Shown: positions 1 through 7,386, counted from the first letter of the stretch. The stretch: DNA of 33,912 bases from an uncultured Roseovarius sp. (GCA_937884705.1 CAKZYL010000381.1:1-33912); one strand, 5' to 3'. Notes: generated by a model from the letters alone, not told the origin. Translations and numbers: made by a program.

Positions 1-232
1 CGGCGCGGGGACAGCTGACGCCTCGTTCATTGAAACGCAACGAAAAAACACCTACCTTACGGCTATACAGACGGAGAACTCCGTCAATTCTGATGGAGAC
101 ATCCGTCAATTCTGATGGTAGTTCCTGAAGAACAACAGGATTATAGAGTGGTATGTCACGAACACCAAAATCGCCGCCGCCGATCAAAGGTCAGACAGGA
201 CCCCGCCCTGGCTATTGACGCCTGGGGCAACG
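1..232. other. Intergenic stretch at the left window edge
   Basis: No convincing gene was found here. It holds the repeat cluster described separately at 70-118. A 21-codon plus-strand reading frame at 153-218 begins ATG TCA CGA but lacks a clear ribosome site. On the minus strand an ATG at 28-30 opens a frame that runs off the left edge; it also lacks a Shine-Dalgarno sequence and cannot be judged from ten codons. Confidence 0.5.
70..118. repeat. Short tandem and inverted repeat cluster
   Basis: A 17-base direct repeat TCCGTCAATTCTGATGG occurs at 80-96 and again at 102-118, exactly 22 bases apart. The first copy overlaps a perfect inverted repeat GACGGAG-AA-CTCCGTC at 70-85. The shared GACGGA/TCCGTC core therefore appears three times, twice in one orientation and once in the other. 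This could be an operator array or a local tandem duplication; the sequence alone does not decide. Confidence 0.6.
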
Positions 233-796
233 TTATCCCCATTTATCCAGGCTTTCCTTCAAGGCTTGGCTGACGTTTTTACCCGCCAATAGAGCCTCGC
301 TTTTTAACCCGATGTAATCCGTAAAAATCGCGATGCGTTGATCCTGCGTCATGACGGCCCCGCGCGCAGGATCCGTGTTGCGGAAATCGGGGGAGCGGAG
401 ATCCTCGATCAAAGACGAAATCGCGACGACCTGATTGTAGTAATAGGTCACGGGTTCAATCACGGGGCTCGGCAGGATTGAGATATCCGGCAAGACGCTT
501 TGAAACACCATGTCGTTCTTTTCGGCCGGAATGAACGGGATGTATCCGTCATCCTTTTCCATCCTCAAGACAATCTCTTTCCAGAAGTCATCGAGGTTCA
601 TCTTGTCGTTCGACAGCGCCGCGACATAGTGGTCAATCTCGGCTTTGAGCGCCGTTTGAATGTCCACTCTTTTCTCACGACGCCGACGACGTTCTGCCTG
701 AATTTGACGGCGACCAGACACAACGAGGGCCAGCAGCGTGACGGTGGCGGCAATAACCGCCGAAATCAGTGCTGGGCTCAATATGTCAATGGGCAA
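233..796 (-). CDS. Hypothetical membrane-anchored protein downstream of pccA
   Basis: Unrecognised protein of 187 residues. Residues about 7-27 form one hydrophobic segment (ALISAVIAATVTLLALVV). A very basic stretch follows (GRRQIQAERRRRREKR, about 28-43) and then a soluble helical part, so by the positive-inside rule the C-terminal body should be cytoplasmic. The start is TTG at 794-796. It is preferred because AAGGA lies seven bases upstream and overlaps the stop codon of pccA (TAAGGA), only ten bases away. That spacing implies translation from the same mRNA as pccA. Nothing in the sequence gives a catalytic role; calling it an accessory of propionyl-CoA carboxylase would be context only. 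Confidence 0.72.
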   Translation of the reverse strand: MPIDILSPALISAVIAATVTLLALVVSGRRQIQAERRRRREKRVDIQTALKAEIDHYVAALSNDKMNLDDFWKEIVLRMEKDDGYIPFIPAEKNDMVFQSVLPDISILPSPVIEPVTYYYNQVVAISSLIEDLRSPDFRNTDPARGAVMTQDQRIAIFTDYIGLKSEALLAGKNVSQALKESLDKWG

Positions 797-806
797 GGTC
801 CGGTCC

Positions 807-2855
807 TTATTCGAACTCCATGATCACATCATCAACCGCAAGGCTGTCGCCCGCACCCGCATTGATCTTGGTGACCACGGCCTTTTTCTCAGCCCGCAGG
901 ATATTCTCCATTTTCATGGCTTCCACGGTGCAGAGCGCCTGACCTTCCTGCACTTCATCACCCACCTCGACATTCACCTTCACGATGAGACCCGGCATGG
1001 GACAAAGCAGCATCTTCGATGTATCGGGGGGAAGCTTCTCTGGCATCAGCCCGGCCAGTTCCGCCTGACGCGGCGTCCTTATGCGCACCGACATATCCGC
1101 CCCGCGCGTTCGGATGCGGAAGCCCTGGGTTATCTTGCCAACCTTCAGGACAAGCGGCCTATCATCGACCATCATCTCCGCGAGCTGATCGCCCGGGGTC
1201 CAGTTGCCAGACACACGCATCTCTGACCCACCAGAAAAGCGCACGGTGGCGCCGTCGGGATCTGCGCTGATCACAAGGGACATGGTGTCGTCCTTGTCGA
1301 TCTTCACCACCCAATCATCGCCCACTTTGCGTTCATGGTTGTCCATGCGGCCCGTGACCCGCGCGCGGCGGATCTCAGCAACGCGGTGCATAGCGGCACA
1401 TGCGGCGGCGACACGGCGTTTCTCCCCCTCGGGCAGATCCACACCGTCAAACCCATCAGGATATTCTTCGGCAATGAAGGCCGTTGTCATGTCGCCAGAG
1501 ATGAACTTGGGATGATCCATCACAGCCGCCACGAAGGGCAAATTGTGTCCGATGCCTTCCACTTCGAACCGATCAAGCGCCACGCGCATCGCCTCAATCG
1601 CAGAGGCGCGATCCGGGCCCCAGGTGCAGAGCTTGGCAATCATGGGGTCGTAATACATCGAGATTTCACCACCCTCGTAAACGCCCGTGTCGTTGCGCGC
1701 GCCAGTGTCACCCGAGGGGGCATCGTCGTGCCAGGTGCCAGCTTCAAGCATCGGGCCGGATGCAACCTCCATCGGGGGCCGGTAGCGTGTCAAACGACCA
1801 ATCGAGGGCAAGAAGTTGCGATAGGGATCTTCGGCGTAAAGCCTGTTCTCAATCGCCCAGCCGCCGATTTTCAGATTATCCTGCTTGATCGACAGCGTCT
1901 CGCCTGCCGCCACGCGGATCATCTGCTCCACAAGGTCCACGCCGGTGATCAGTTCGGTCACCGGATGCTCAACCTGAAGGCGAGTGTTCATTTCGAGAAA
2001 ATAGAAATTCTTTTCTCCATCTACGATGAATTCCACCGTTCCGGCGCTGGCGTAACCCACCGCATGGGCCAGCGCGAGAGATTGTTCGCCCATGGCCTTG
2101 CGCGTCTCGGGATCCAGAAACGGCGACGGCGCTTCTTCCACCACCTTCTGGTTCCGGCGCTGAATAGAGCATTCGCGTTCATGCAAGAAAACGCCATTAC
2201 CATGGGTGTCGCAGAGCACCTGAATTTCGATGTGGCGCGGCTGCGTGACAAACTTCTCAATGAAGATGCGGTCATCGCCAAAGCTGCTGGCCGCCTCGTT
2301 CTTGGACGATTGGAAGCCCTCGCGCGCCTCCTCATCATTCCACGCGATGCGCATCCCCTTGCCGCCGCCGCCGGCAGAGGCCTTGATCATCACCGGATAG
2401 CCGACCTTGGTCGAGATCTTCACAGCCTCATCGGCATCCTCAATGAGCCCCATATACCCAGGCACCGTGCTGACATTGGCATCCTGGGCAATTTTCTTTG
2501 AGGTGATCTTATCCCCCATCGCTTCGATGGCGCCTTTCGGGGGTCCAATGAAGGCAATCCCTGCATCTTCAAGGGCTTCTGCGAATTTGGGGTTCTCTGA
2601 AAGAAACCCATAACCGGGATGGACCGCTTCCGCACCTGTATCCTTGATCGCCTGCATCACCTTATCGATGACGATATAGCTCTCCGACGCCGGAGGCGGC
2701 CCGATATGCACGGCCTCATCCGCCATCTTCACGTGCAGGGCATTGGCGTCGGCATCCGAATAGATCGCCACGGTGGAAATGCCCATCTTCCGCGCCGTCT
2801 TGATCACGCGGCAGGCAATCTCTCCTCGGTTGGCGATCAGGATTTTTTTGAACAT
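807..2855 (-). CDS. pccA: Propionyl-CoA carboxylase alpha subunit (biotin carboxylase and biotin carrier)
   Basis: This subunit carries out the ATP-dependent carboxylation of biotin and carries the carboxybiotin to PccB, which makes methylmalonyl-CoA from propionyl-CoA in the cytoplasm. The N-terminus FKKILIANRGEIACRVI is the biotin carboxylase start. The ATP-grasp glycine loop GGGGKGM is at 162-168, HERECSIQRRNQK at about 225-237, and EMNTRLQVEHPVTE at about 288-301. A BT-type linker region follows, and the C-terminal biotinyl domain has AMKM with the acceptor lysine near residue 648. The length of 682 matches Roseobacter PccA. The ATG has AGAGGA about seven bases upstream. The gene is separated from pccB by three small genes on the same strand, and a structured 300-base leader precedes it. 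Confidence 0.97.
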   Translation of the reverse strand: MFKKILIANRGEIACRVIKTARKMGISTVAIYSDADANALHVKMADEAVHIGPPPASESYIVIDKVMQAIKDTGAEAVHPGYGFLSENPKFAEALEDAGIAFIGPPKGAIEAMGDKITSKKIAQDANVSTVPGYMGLIEDADEAVKISTKVGYPVMIKASAGGGGKGMRIAWNDEEAREGFQSSKNEAASSFGDDRIFIEKFVTQPRHIEIQVLCDTHGNGVFLHERECSIQRRNQKVVEEAPSPFLDPETRKAMGEQSLALAHAVGYASAGTVEFIVDGEKNFYFLEMNTRLQVEHPVTELITGVDLVEQMIRVAAGETLSIKQDNLKIGGWAIENRLYAEDPYRNFLPSIGRLTRYRPPMEVASGPMLEAGTWHDDAPSGDTGARNDTGVYEGGEISMYYDPMIAKLCTWGPDRASAIEAMRVALDRFEVEGIGHNLPFVAAVMDHPKFISGDMTTAFIAEEYPDGFDGVDLPEGEKRRVAAACAAMHRVAEIRRARVTGRMDNHERKVGDDWVVKIDKDDTMSLVISADPDGATVRFSGGSEMRVSGNWTPGDQLAEMMVDDRPLVLKVGKITQGFRIRTRGADMSVRIRTPRQAELAGLMPEKLPPDTSKMLLCPMPGLIVKVNVEVGDEVQEGQALCTVEAMKMENILRAEKKAVVTKINAGAGDSLAVDDVIMEFE

Positions 2856-3157
2856 ATCAGGTCCTCTTCATCAGCACTGGCACGCATGGCCAAAAGCCTG
2901 CGTCATTTTTTCGGTGTGGAACGTAAAAATGGGCGGCCTGTGCAAACCATGCACAGAACCGCCCAAAGGGGAAGGGTAACGGATCAGACGAAACGTCTTG
3001 GCCCCTTGGGGGAGGGCCACCACTACATGCACGAGTGAACAGCCACTTTTCGATTTCGCCAAGCAGCATGGAAGCGCTTGACGAAAATCGGCTTTAATCC
3101 GCGTGTTTTTCACACACATGCGCAGAAACACGCTCAAATTGTGTTTGCGCAAAAATT
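2856..3157 (-). other. Structured 300-base leader in front of pccA
   Basis: No credible gene. The stretch carries four inverted repeats: 3119-3131 with 3141-3151 (TGCGC/AAACAC arms with a CT bulge), 3000-3004 with 3014-3018 (GGCCC/GGGCC), 2986-2990 with 2994-2998 (AGACG/CGTCT), and the strong hairpin 2931-2964. Read on the minus strand, the last is followed by ATTTTTA and then, about 70 bases on, by the pccA start. This could be the termination region of the preceding 120-residue gene, a small RNA, or a leader controlling pccA. No known riboswitch class was recognised. Confidence 0.45.
2924..2964 (-). terminator. Hairpin with U-tract upstream of pccA
   Basis: The arms GGGCGG (2931-2936) with CCGCCC (2959-2964) and CTGTGCA (2938-2944) with TGCACAG (2950-2956) enclose the loop 2945-2949, with only a small internal bulge. 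On the minus strand the stem is followed directly by ATTTTTA, the usual layout of a factor-independent terminator. It could end transcription arriving from the genes at 3158-4334, or act as an attenuator inside a pccA leader. There is no U-tract in the plus direction. Confidence 0.6.
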
Positions 3158-3520
3158 TCACCTGCCGAAATCCTCGTCGTCAAACGCATCTGGAAAGGCG
3201 GCACGGGCAGCTGGCACATTCAAAACCAAGCGCGCGTCATAGTCTTCGGGGTCAAACGGGTCATCCAAGGCCATCACTTCGCGCCCCAATAGCCAACCAA
3301 GTCGACCGGCATCAAGGTTTCCCCTGTGAAACGGCTCATCGCCAAACTGATGCCAAAGTGCACGCACAAAAGCTGCATCCGCACGGCGATCTGCTGGTCG
3401 CCTGTCGGCAAACCGTTCGCGCCGCGTGATGGCTGTTGGCCCTTTGGGATTGGCGCGTCGAATGGTGAATTGGAAATCTGTGCCCGGCAGACGGCCCGGG
3501 AAACCGCGGTGCTTGATCAT
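3158..3520 (-). CDS. Conserved-looking hypothetical protein between pccB and pccA
   Basis: 120 residues, not recognised as any enzyme. The N-terminal half is basic (MIKHRGFPGRLPG, many Arg). The middle has WHQFGDEPFHRGNLDAGRLGWLLGRE, and the C-terminus is acidic and aromatic-poor (DAFDDEDFGR). There is no signal peptide or membrane segment, so it is probably a cytoplasmic protein. The ATG at 3518-3520 follows a purine-rich GGGGAGGGG a few bases upstream. It lies on the pcc strand, between the lipoprotein and pccA, with a stable hairpin separating it from the lipoprotein. Placement inside the pcc block suggests but does not show a link with propionyl-CoA metabolism. Confidence 0.65.
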   Translation of the reverse strand: MIKHRGFPGRLPGTDFQFTIRRANPKGPTAITRRERFADRRPADRRADAAFVRALWHQFGDEPFHRGNLDAGRLGWLLGREVMALDDPFDPEDYDARLVLNVPAARAAFPDAFDDEDFGR

Positions 3521-3557
3521 GGGTCCCCTCCCCTGATCAACACCTTTGAGGGGGTCA

Positions 3558-3587
3558 GGGCGGGCCCGAAGGCCCGTCCCTTTTTTT
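3558..3587 (+). terminator. Intrinsic terminator oriented against the local genes
   Basis: A nine-pair stem, 3558-3566 with 3571-3579 (one G-T wobble), closes a CGAA loop and is followed in the plus direction by C and seven T (3581-3587). Seen from the minus strand the loop is C-UUCG-G, an unusually stable tetraloop, and the T-run becomes an A-run in front of the stem. It sits between the lipoprotein stop (3599) and the start of the 120-residue gene (3520). No plus-strand gene that it could end was found. It may be a leaky minus-strand attenuator or may stop antisense transcription. Confidence 0.6.
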
Positions 3588-3598
3588 CAAGTGGGGTA

Positions 3599-3745
3599 TT
3601 ACTTGAACTTTCCGGTGTACTCGGGCTCGATCGAAATCGGCTCGGGATCAACCACGATGAACTCTTCCTGTTGTTGCTGCTGACCACAGGCGGCAATGAA
3701 GCCGACCAGGCCCAACGCCAGGATGCTCTTGATAGTTTTAGACAT
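3599..3745 (-). CDS. Tiny Gln-rich lipoprotein of the pcc cluster
   Basis: 48 residues. The signal sequence MSKTIKSILALGLVGFIAAC has a lipobox GFIAAC, so Cys20 would be lipidated, followed by QQQQQ and an acidic tail (EEFIVVDPEPISIEPEYTGKFK region). After processing only about 29 residues remain. The start at 3743-3745 was chosen over a longer frame because AGGAG lies about six bases upstream and the signal peptide begins exactly there. I recall similar short lipoproteins next to pcc genes in related bacteria, but not a function. Glycine at +2 gives no inner-membrane retention signal, so the outer membrane is possible. It is the first gene after a 214-base gap with a strong inverted repeat, so it probably has its own promoter. 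Confidence 0.8.
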   Translation of the reverse strand: MSKTIKSILALGLVGFIAACGQQQQQEEFIVVDPEPISIEPEYTGKFK

Positions 3746-3816
3746 TGAAGTCTCCTGTATGTGTACACACTGAGACGACGTGCTGGCTGCCCCACCACTT
3801 GTGCACGCGCCCCTTG

Positions 3817-3834
3817 GGTCGCAACTTTGCGACC
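3817..3834. promoter_or_regulatory. Near-perfect palindrome upstream of the lipoprotein gene
   Basis: The sequence GGTCGCAA-CT-TTGCGACC is an eight-base perfect inverted repeat with a two-base centre, 72 bases before the lipoprotein start. Its symmetry suits a dimeric repressor or activator. No T-tract follows in either direction, which argues against a terminator. It does not match any operator that I can name. Confidence 0.5.
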
Positions 3835-3884
3835 ACATATCAGGATACTGGAAAATGCCTTTTTTTCATACGCTTGGACGGTCC

Positions 3885-3893
3885 TGTGGATAA
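3885..3893 (-). promoter_or_regulatory. Single consensus-type DnaA box
   Basis: The minus strand reads TTATCCACA, the classic DnaA box, within the 214-base gap between the DUF6497-like gene and the lipoprotein gene. It is one isolated copy, with no cluster and no AT-rich unwinding region, so this is not an origin. It could be a DnaA-responsive regulatory site, or chance. Confidence 0.35.
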
Positions 3894-3959
3894 CTTGTGG
3901 CCCAAAAGACTCACTTCCCGACTGATCCGCACGTCGCGTCGCAAGATGTTGTGGGCGCA

Positions 3960-4334
3960 TCAAAATTCCTCCCAGATACAGCGGCCGCTTTCCGAGCGAA
4001 ACGCTTCGAAAACCTGGATCACATTCGGCGCGGCAACACCAAATTCAGAAGGTTGGTCAGCCAAAGAGATGATGATCTGCGCACCTTCTGACACTTCGGG
4101 AAGGGCAATTTCAGCACAAAGATGCTCAAGATCCGCCGCGACAATTTCAAGCTCACCAGCCTTGGAGAACTCTGGCGCCACGAACCTAAAACGGAAGATG
4201 TCGGCGCTCTCATCGGCGATCACTTCATGCAAGTAGCCAGACAAACCTGACGGCAGCTCAATAGGCTCGGCCACCGCGAACCCCACGCCTGTCAGCGCCA
4301 ATAATGCCAAAAATGATGCCAAGGCCGTCCGCAC
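3960..4334 (-). CDS. Exported DUF6497-like protein next to pccB
   Basis: 124 residues. The N-terminus RTALASFLALLALTGVGFAVAEP is a Sec signal peptide with likely cleavage after AVA. The mature part has two cysteines (in EHLCAEI and RCIWEEF) that could form a periplasmic disulfide. I associate this with the roseobacter family DUF6497 from memory; the function is unknown. The start is GTG at 4332-4334 with AAGGTG six bases upstream. It lies 79 bases after the pccB stop on the same strand. A hairpin with arms CTCAAAC (4360-4366) and GTTTGAG (4378-4384) lies in that gap without a U-tract, so some read-through from pccB is expected. Confidence 0.8.
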   Translation of the reverse strand: MRTALASFLALLALTGVGFAVAEPIELPSGLSGYLHEVIADESADIFRFRFVAPEFSKAGELEIVAADLEHLCAEIALPEVSEGAQIIISLADQPSEFGVAAPNVIQVFEAFRSESGRCIWEEF

Positions 4335-4413
4335 TCACTCACCTTCATGTTTCTTCTGGCTCAAACTATCCCGGGCGGTTTGAGGGCAGCACCCCAAGCT
4401 TCCCCAAAGAGGC

Positions 4414-5946
4414 TCAGAGCGGAATATTGTCGTGCTTTTTCCAAGGCAGACTTCGGCGTTTCTTACGCAAGGAAGCAAACGCCCTGCTGACGCGTTTGCG
4501 TGTGCTGTGGGGGCGGATGACCTCATCGATGAAACCGCGTTCTGCCGCCACAAACGGATTGGCAAACCGGTCTTCGTAATCCTTGGTGTGCTGGGCGATC
4601 TTTTCCGCATCGCCCAGATCCGCGCGGTGGATGATCTCTGTGGCACCCTTGGCCCCCATCACCGCGATCTCGGCCGTGGGCCAGGCATAGTTGAAGTCTG
4701 ACCGCAGGTGCTTGGACGCCATCACCACGTAGGCCCCGCCATAGGCTTTCCGCGTGATCACGGTCACAGTCGGCACGGTGGCCTCCCCGTAGGCATAGAG
4801 AAGCTTCGCGCCATGCTTGATGACACCTCCATATTCCTGAGTAGTGCCGGGAAGAAAGCCTGGAACGTCCACCAGCGTCAGGATCGGAATTTCAAAGCAA
4901 TCGCAGAACCGGACAAAACGCGCCGCCTTGCGAGCACTGTCGATATCAAGCACGCCCGCCAGCACCATAGGTTGGTTCGCCACAACGCCAACGGTCTGAC
5001 CTTCCAGGCGGATGAAGCCTGTAATGATATTCTTGGCAAACTCGGCCTGGATTTCGTAAAAATCGCCCTCATCGGCCAGCTTCAGGATCAACTCCTTCAT
5101 GTCATAGGGCGTGTTGGGATTGTCTGGAATGAGCGTATCGAGGCTCATCTCCAGCCGATCCGGATCGTCAAAAAAGGGCCGCACGGGCGGCTTCTCGCGA
5201 TTGCTGAGCGGCAGGAAATCCACGAGGCGGCGCACCTCTGCGAGCGCCTCCACATCGTTTTCAAAGGCACCATCGGCCACTGAGCTCTTCTTGGTGTGCG
5301 TGCCTGCGCCGCCAAGTTCTTCGGCCGTGACCTGTTCGTTGGTCACAGTTTTCACCACGTCGGGACCCGTGACGAACATGTAAGAGCTGTCTTTCACCAT
5401 GAAGATGAAGTCCGTCATCGCAGGGGAATACACCGCGCCGCCCGCACACGGCCCCATGATCACAGAGATCTGCGGCACCACGCCGGAGGCTTCAATGTTG
5501 CGCTGAAACACATCGCCATAGCCTGCAAGGCTGTCGACACCTTCCTGGATACGCGCGCCGCCAGAATCGTTGATGCCGATCACCGGCGCGCCGTTTTCAA
5601 CGGCCATGTCCATGATCTTGCAGATCTTTTGCGCATGGGTGGCAGAGACCGAGCCACCCAGGACCGTGAAGTCTTGGCTGAAGACATAGACTTGCCGCCC
5701 GTTGATCGTACCCCAGCCGGTGACCACGCCGTCACCATAGGGCTTTTGGCTCTCCATGCCGAAATCCGTGCAGCGATGGGTGACAAAGGTGTCGAACTCT
5801 TCAAAGCTGCCTTCGTCGAGCAAGAGGTCTATGCGCTCGCGTGCTGTGAGCTTGCCGCGTCCGTGTTGGCTGTCGATCCGTTTTTGCCCACCGCCCAACG
5901 ATGCCTCGCCACGTCGGTCTTCCAGTATCTGGAGAATGTCTTTCAT
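4414..5946 (-). CDS. pccB: Propionyl-CoA carboxylase beta subunit (carboxyltransferase)
   Basis: This subunit transfers the carboxyl group from biotin on PccA to propionyl-CoA and forms the alpha6-beta6 holoenzyme. It has 510 residues, the usual length. In the N-lobe, [10 protein letters not shown] is at about 127-136 and [12 protein letters not shown] at about 165-176, an oxyanion-hole loop of the crotonase fold. In the C-lobe are [14 protein letters not shown] and [11 protein letters not shown], the second oxyanion site. The basic C-terminal tail [27 protein letters not shown] is split across the end. The frame is open 20 codons further upstream, but the ATG at 5944-5946 was chosen because GAGG lies about eight bases ahead and the family begins MKDIL there. 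An inverted repeat (5961-5976) sits just ahead of the ribosome site. Confidence 0.97.
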   Translation of the reverse strand: MKDILQILEDRRGEASLGGGQKRIDSQHGRGKLTARERIDLLLDEGSFEEFDTFVTHRCTDFGMESQKPYGDGVVTGWGTINGRQVYVFSQDFTVLGGSVSATHAQKICKIMDMAVENGAPVIGINDSGGARIQEGVDSLAGYGDVFQRNIEASGVVPQISVIMGPCAGGAVYSPAMTDFIFMVKDSSYMFVTGPDVVKTVTNEQVTAEELGGAGTHTKKSSVADGAFENDVEALAEVRRLVDFLPLSNREKPPVRPFFDDPDRLEMSLDTLIPDNPNTPYDMKELILKLADEGDFYEIQAEFAKNIITGFIRLEGQTVGVVANQPMVLAGVLDIDSARKAARFVRFCDCFEIPILTLVDVPGFLPGTTQEYGGVIKHGAKLLYAYGEATVPTVTVITRKAYGGAYVVMASKHLRSDFNYAWPTAEIAVMGAKGATEIIHRADLGDAEKIAQHTKDYEDRFANPFVAAERGFIDEVIRPHSTRKRVSRAFASLRKKRRSLPWKKHDNIPL

Positions 5947-5960
5947 GTCAGGTCCCTCGA

Positions 5961-5976
5961 AATTTCGACCGAAATT
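5961..5976. promoter_or_regulatory. Inverted repeat just upstream of the pccB ribosome site
   Basis: AATTTCG-AC-CGAAATT is a perfect seven-base inverted repeat, 15-30 bases before the pccB start. It overlaps a second palindrome CGAAATTTCG (5959-5968), so three CGAAATT half-sites lie side by side. Position and symmetry fit an operator for a regulator of pccB or a small 5' UTR hairpin. It is not the TTTGCAAA double motif reported for PccR in Rhodobacter sphaeroides. Confidence 0.45.
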
Positions 5977-6109
5977 AGTAGATCGCAGGCGGGGGAGAAA
6001 GCCCAAACCGTCACGTTTGCGCTAAACCTCATTTATCCAGGTGCGCCTAACGCGAACGTGCTTTGGCCAGATGATGGACAACTGTGCCTGTCTGACTTAG
6101 GTGACATGC

Positions 6110-7339
6110 ATGCCTGAGACATCCCAACTTCTCCAAGGGCCGCGGTTTCTGGACCGTCGCAGCCCGCCCAACATCGTCACGCTGATCCTTCTGGCCAGCG
6201 TCTCTGGCTTGGCGTTGAACATCTTTCTGCCCTCCCTGCCGAACATGACCGCGCATTTTGACACGGAATACGGGCTGATGCAGATGGCCGTGGCTTTCTA
6301 TTTGGGTATGAACGCAGTTTTGCAGCTGATCATTGGCCCGATTTCGGACCGATACGGCCGAAGGCCTATTCTGCTGGGCGGCTTGGTCATCTTCCTGCTG
6401 GCCACGCTGGGCTGCATCTGGGCGACAAACGTGTGGATGTTTCTGCTCTTCCGAATGCTGCAGGCCGTGATCGTGGTCACGATGGCGCTCTCGCGCGCCG
6501 CAATCCGTGACATGGTGCCAGAACGTGAAGCCGCCAGCATGATCGGCTATGTCACCATGGGCATGGCCGTGGCCCCGATGGGCGTCCCCGCAATCGGGGG
6601 CTCGCTAGATGCTATCTTTGGGTGGCAGGCCAGTTTCTGGGCCTTGTTCCTGTTGGGCGCGGTCGTCCTGGCGCTGACATGGGCTGATTTCGGCGAAACG
6701 GCACCGCGCAAGCCTGGCGGCTTTGCAGCACAGCTGCGCGACAGCCCAGAGCTCTTTCGATCGCCCCGGTTTTGGGGATACGCTGGCACCTTGGGCTTTG
6801 CCTCTGGCGCATTCTTTGCCTATCTGGGCGGCGGACCCTACGTAGGCGATCAGGTGTTTGGGATGGATCCAGCCACATTCGGGATCTACTTTGGCGCGCC
6901 AGCCGTGGGCTATTTCATCGGCAACTTCATCTCTGGCCGGTATTCCGTGCGCTTTGGGGTCAACCGCATGGTGCTTATCGGCTCGGTGGTATGTGCGGCG
7001 GGTATCACCGTCAACCTGATGCTTTTTGCTGTCGATCTTGGCACGCCGCTGAGCTTTTTTGGGCTTATGTCGCTGATGGGGCTGGGCAATGGCCTGGTCA
7101 TTCCAAACGCGACAGCGGGGGCCTTGTCGGTTAGACCACATTTGGCAGGAACGGCCAGCGGACTTTCTGGTGCTTTGATGATTGGGCTTGGGGCTGGGCT
7201 ATCCGCTCTGGCAGGCTTCATCTTGACATTGGGCTTGGGCACCCTGCCGCTCCTGGCGTTGATGGTCGTCTCAGCCTATGCCGCGATCTTCACGATCCTC
7301 TACGTCATCAGAAGAGAACGGATACTGGGCGTTTCTTGA
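6110..7339 (+). CDS. Bcr/CflA-type multidrug efflux MFS transporter
   Basis: A twelve-helix major facilitator of 409 residues that probably exports drugs or small metabolites with proton antiport across the inner membrane. The first helix is TLILLASVSGLALNIFLPSLP, typical of the Bcr/CflA subgroup. The MFS signature GPISDRYGRRPILLGG lies between helices 2 and 3, and motif C-like AVAPMGVPAIGG in helix 5. A GTG nine bases earlier is also in frame. I chose the ATG at 6110 because AGGTG lies about six bases upstream. It is divergent from pccB with about 160 bases between them, and converges on the amidohydrolase. The substrate cannot be read from the sequence. Confidence 0.9.
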   Translation: MPETSQLLQGPRFLDRRSPPNIVTLILLASVSGLALNIFLPSLPNMTAHFDTEYGLMQMAVAFYLGMNAVLQLIIGPISDRYGRRPILLGGLVIFLLATLGCIWATNVWMFLLFRMLQAVIVVTMALSRAAIRDMVPEREAASMIGYVTMGMAVAPMGVPAIGGSLDAIFGWQASFWALFLLGAVVLALTWADFGETAPRKPGGFAAQLRDSPELFRSPRFWGYAGTLGFASGAFFAYLGGGPYVGDQVFGMDPATFGIYFGAPAVGYFIGNFISGRYSVRFGVNRMVLIGSVVCAAGITVNLMLFAVDLGTPLSFFGLMSLMGLGNGLVIPNATAGALSVRPHLAGTASGLSGALMIGLGAGLSALAGFILTLGLGTLPLLALMVVSAYAAIFTILYVIRRERILGVS

Positions 7340-7355
7340 TCGATACAGGTCGGTA

Positions 7356-7369
7356 CACTTTGCAAAGTG
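7356..7369. repeat. Perfect 14-base palindrome between convergent genes
   Basis: CACTTTG-CAAAGTG is fully self-complementary and sits in the 47-base gap between the ends of the MFS gene and the amidohydrolase gene. It has no loop bases and no T-tract follows, so it is a poor terminator. It contains TTTGCAAA. Confidence 0.4.
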
Positions 7370-7386
7370 CAATTAAATTTAGGGGC

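Noticed and set aside
1335-2501. A 388-codon plus-strand open frame across pccA
   Set aside because: Antisense of the biotin carboxylase domain; no family resemblance.
2857-3069. A 70-codon minus-strand frame in the pccA leader
   Set aside because: It overlaps several strong hairpins, lacks a ribosome site and shows no protein character.
3885-3893. Replication origin suggested by a DnaA box
   Set aside because: Only one box, no cluster, no AT-rich unwinding region and no origin-type neighbours.
3517-3963. A 148-codon minus-strand frame overlapping the lipoprotein gene
   Set aside because: It is in a different frame from the convincing lipoprotein, with no ribosome site or motif.
5947-6109. 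A PccR-type TTTGCAAA-N4-TTTGCAAA box upstream of pccB
   Set aside because: Looked for on both strands; only distant partial matches such as TTTAGCGCAAA were seen.
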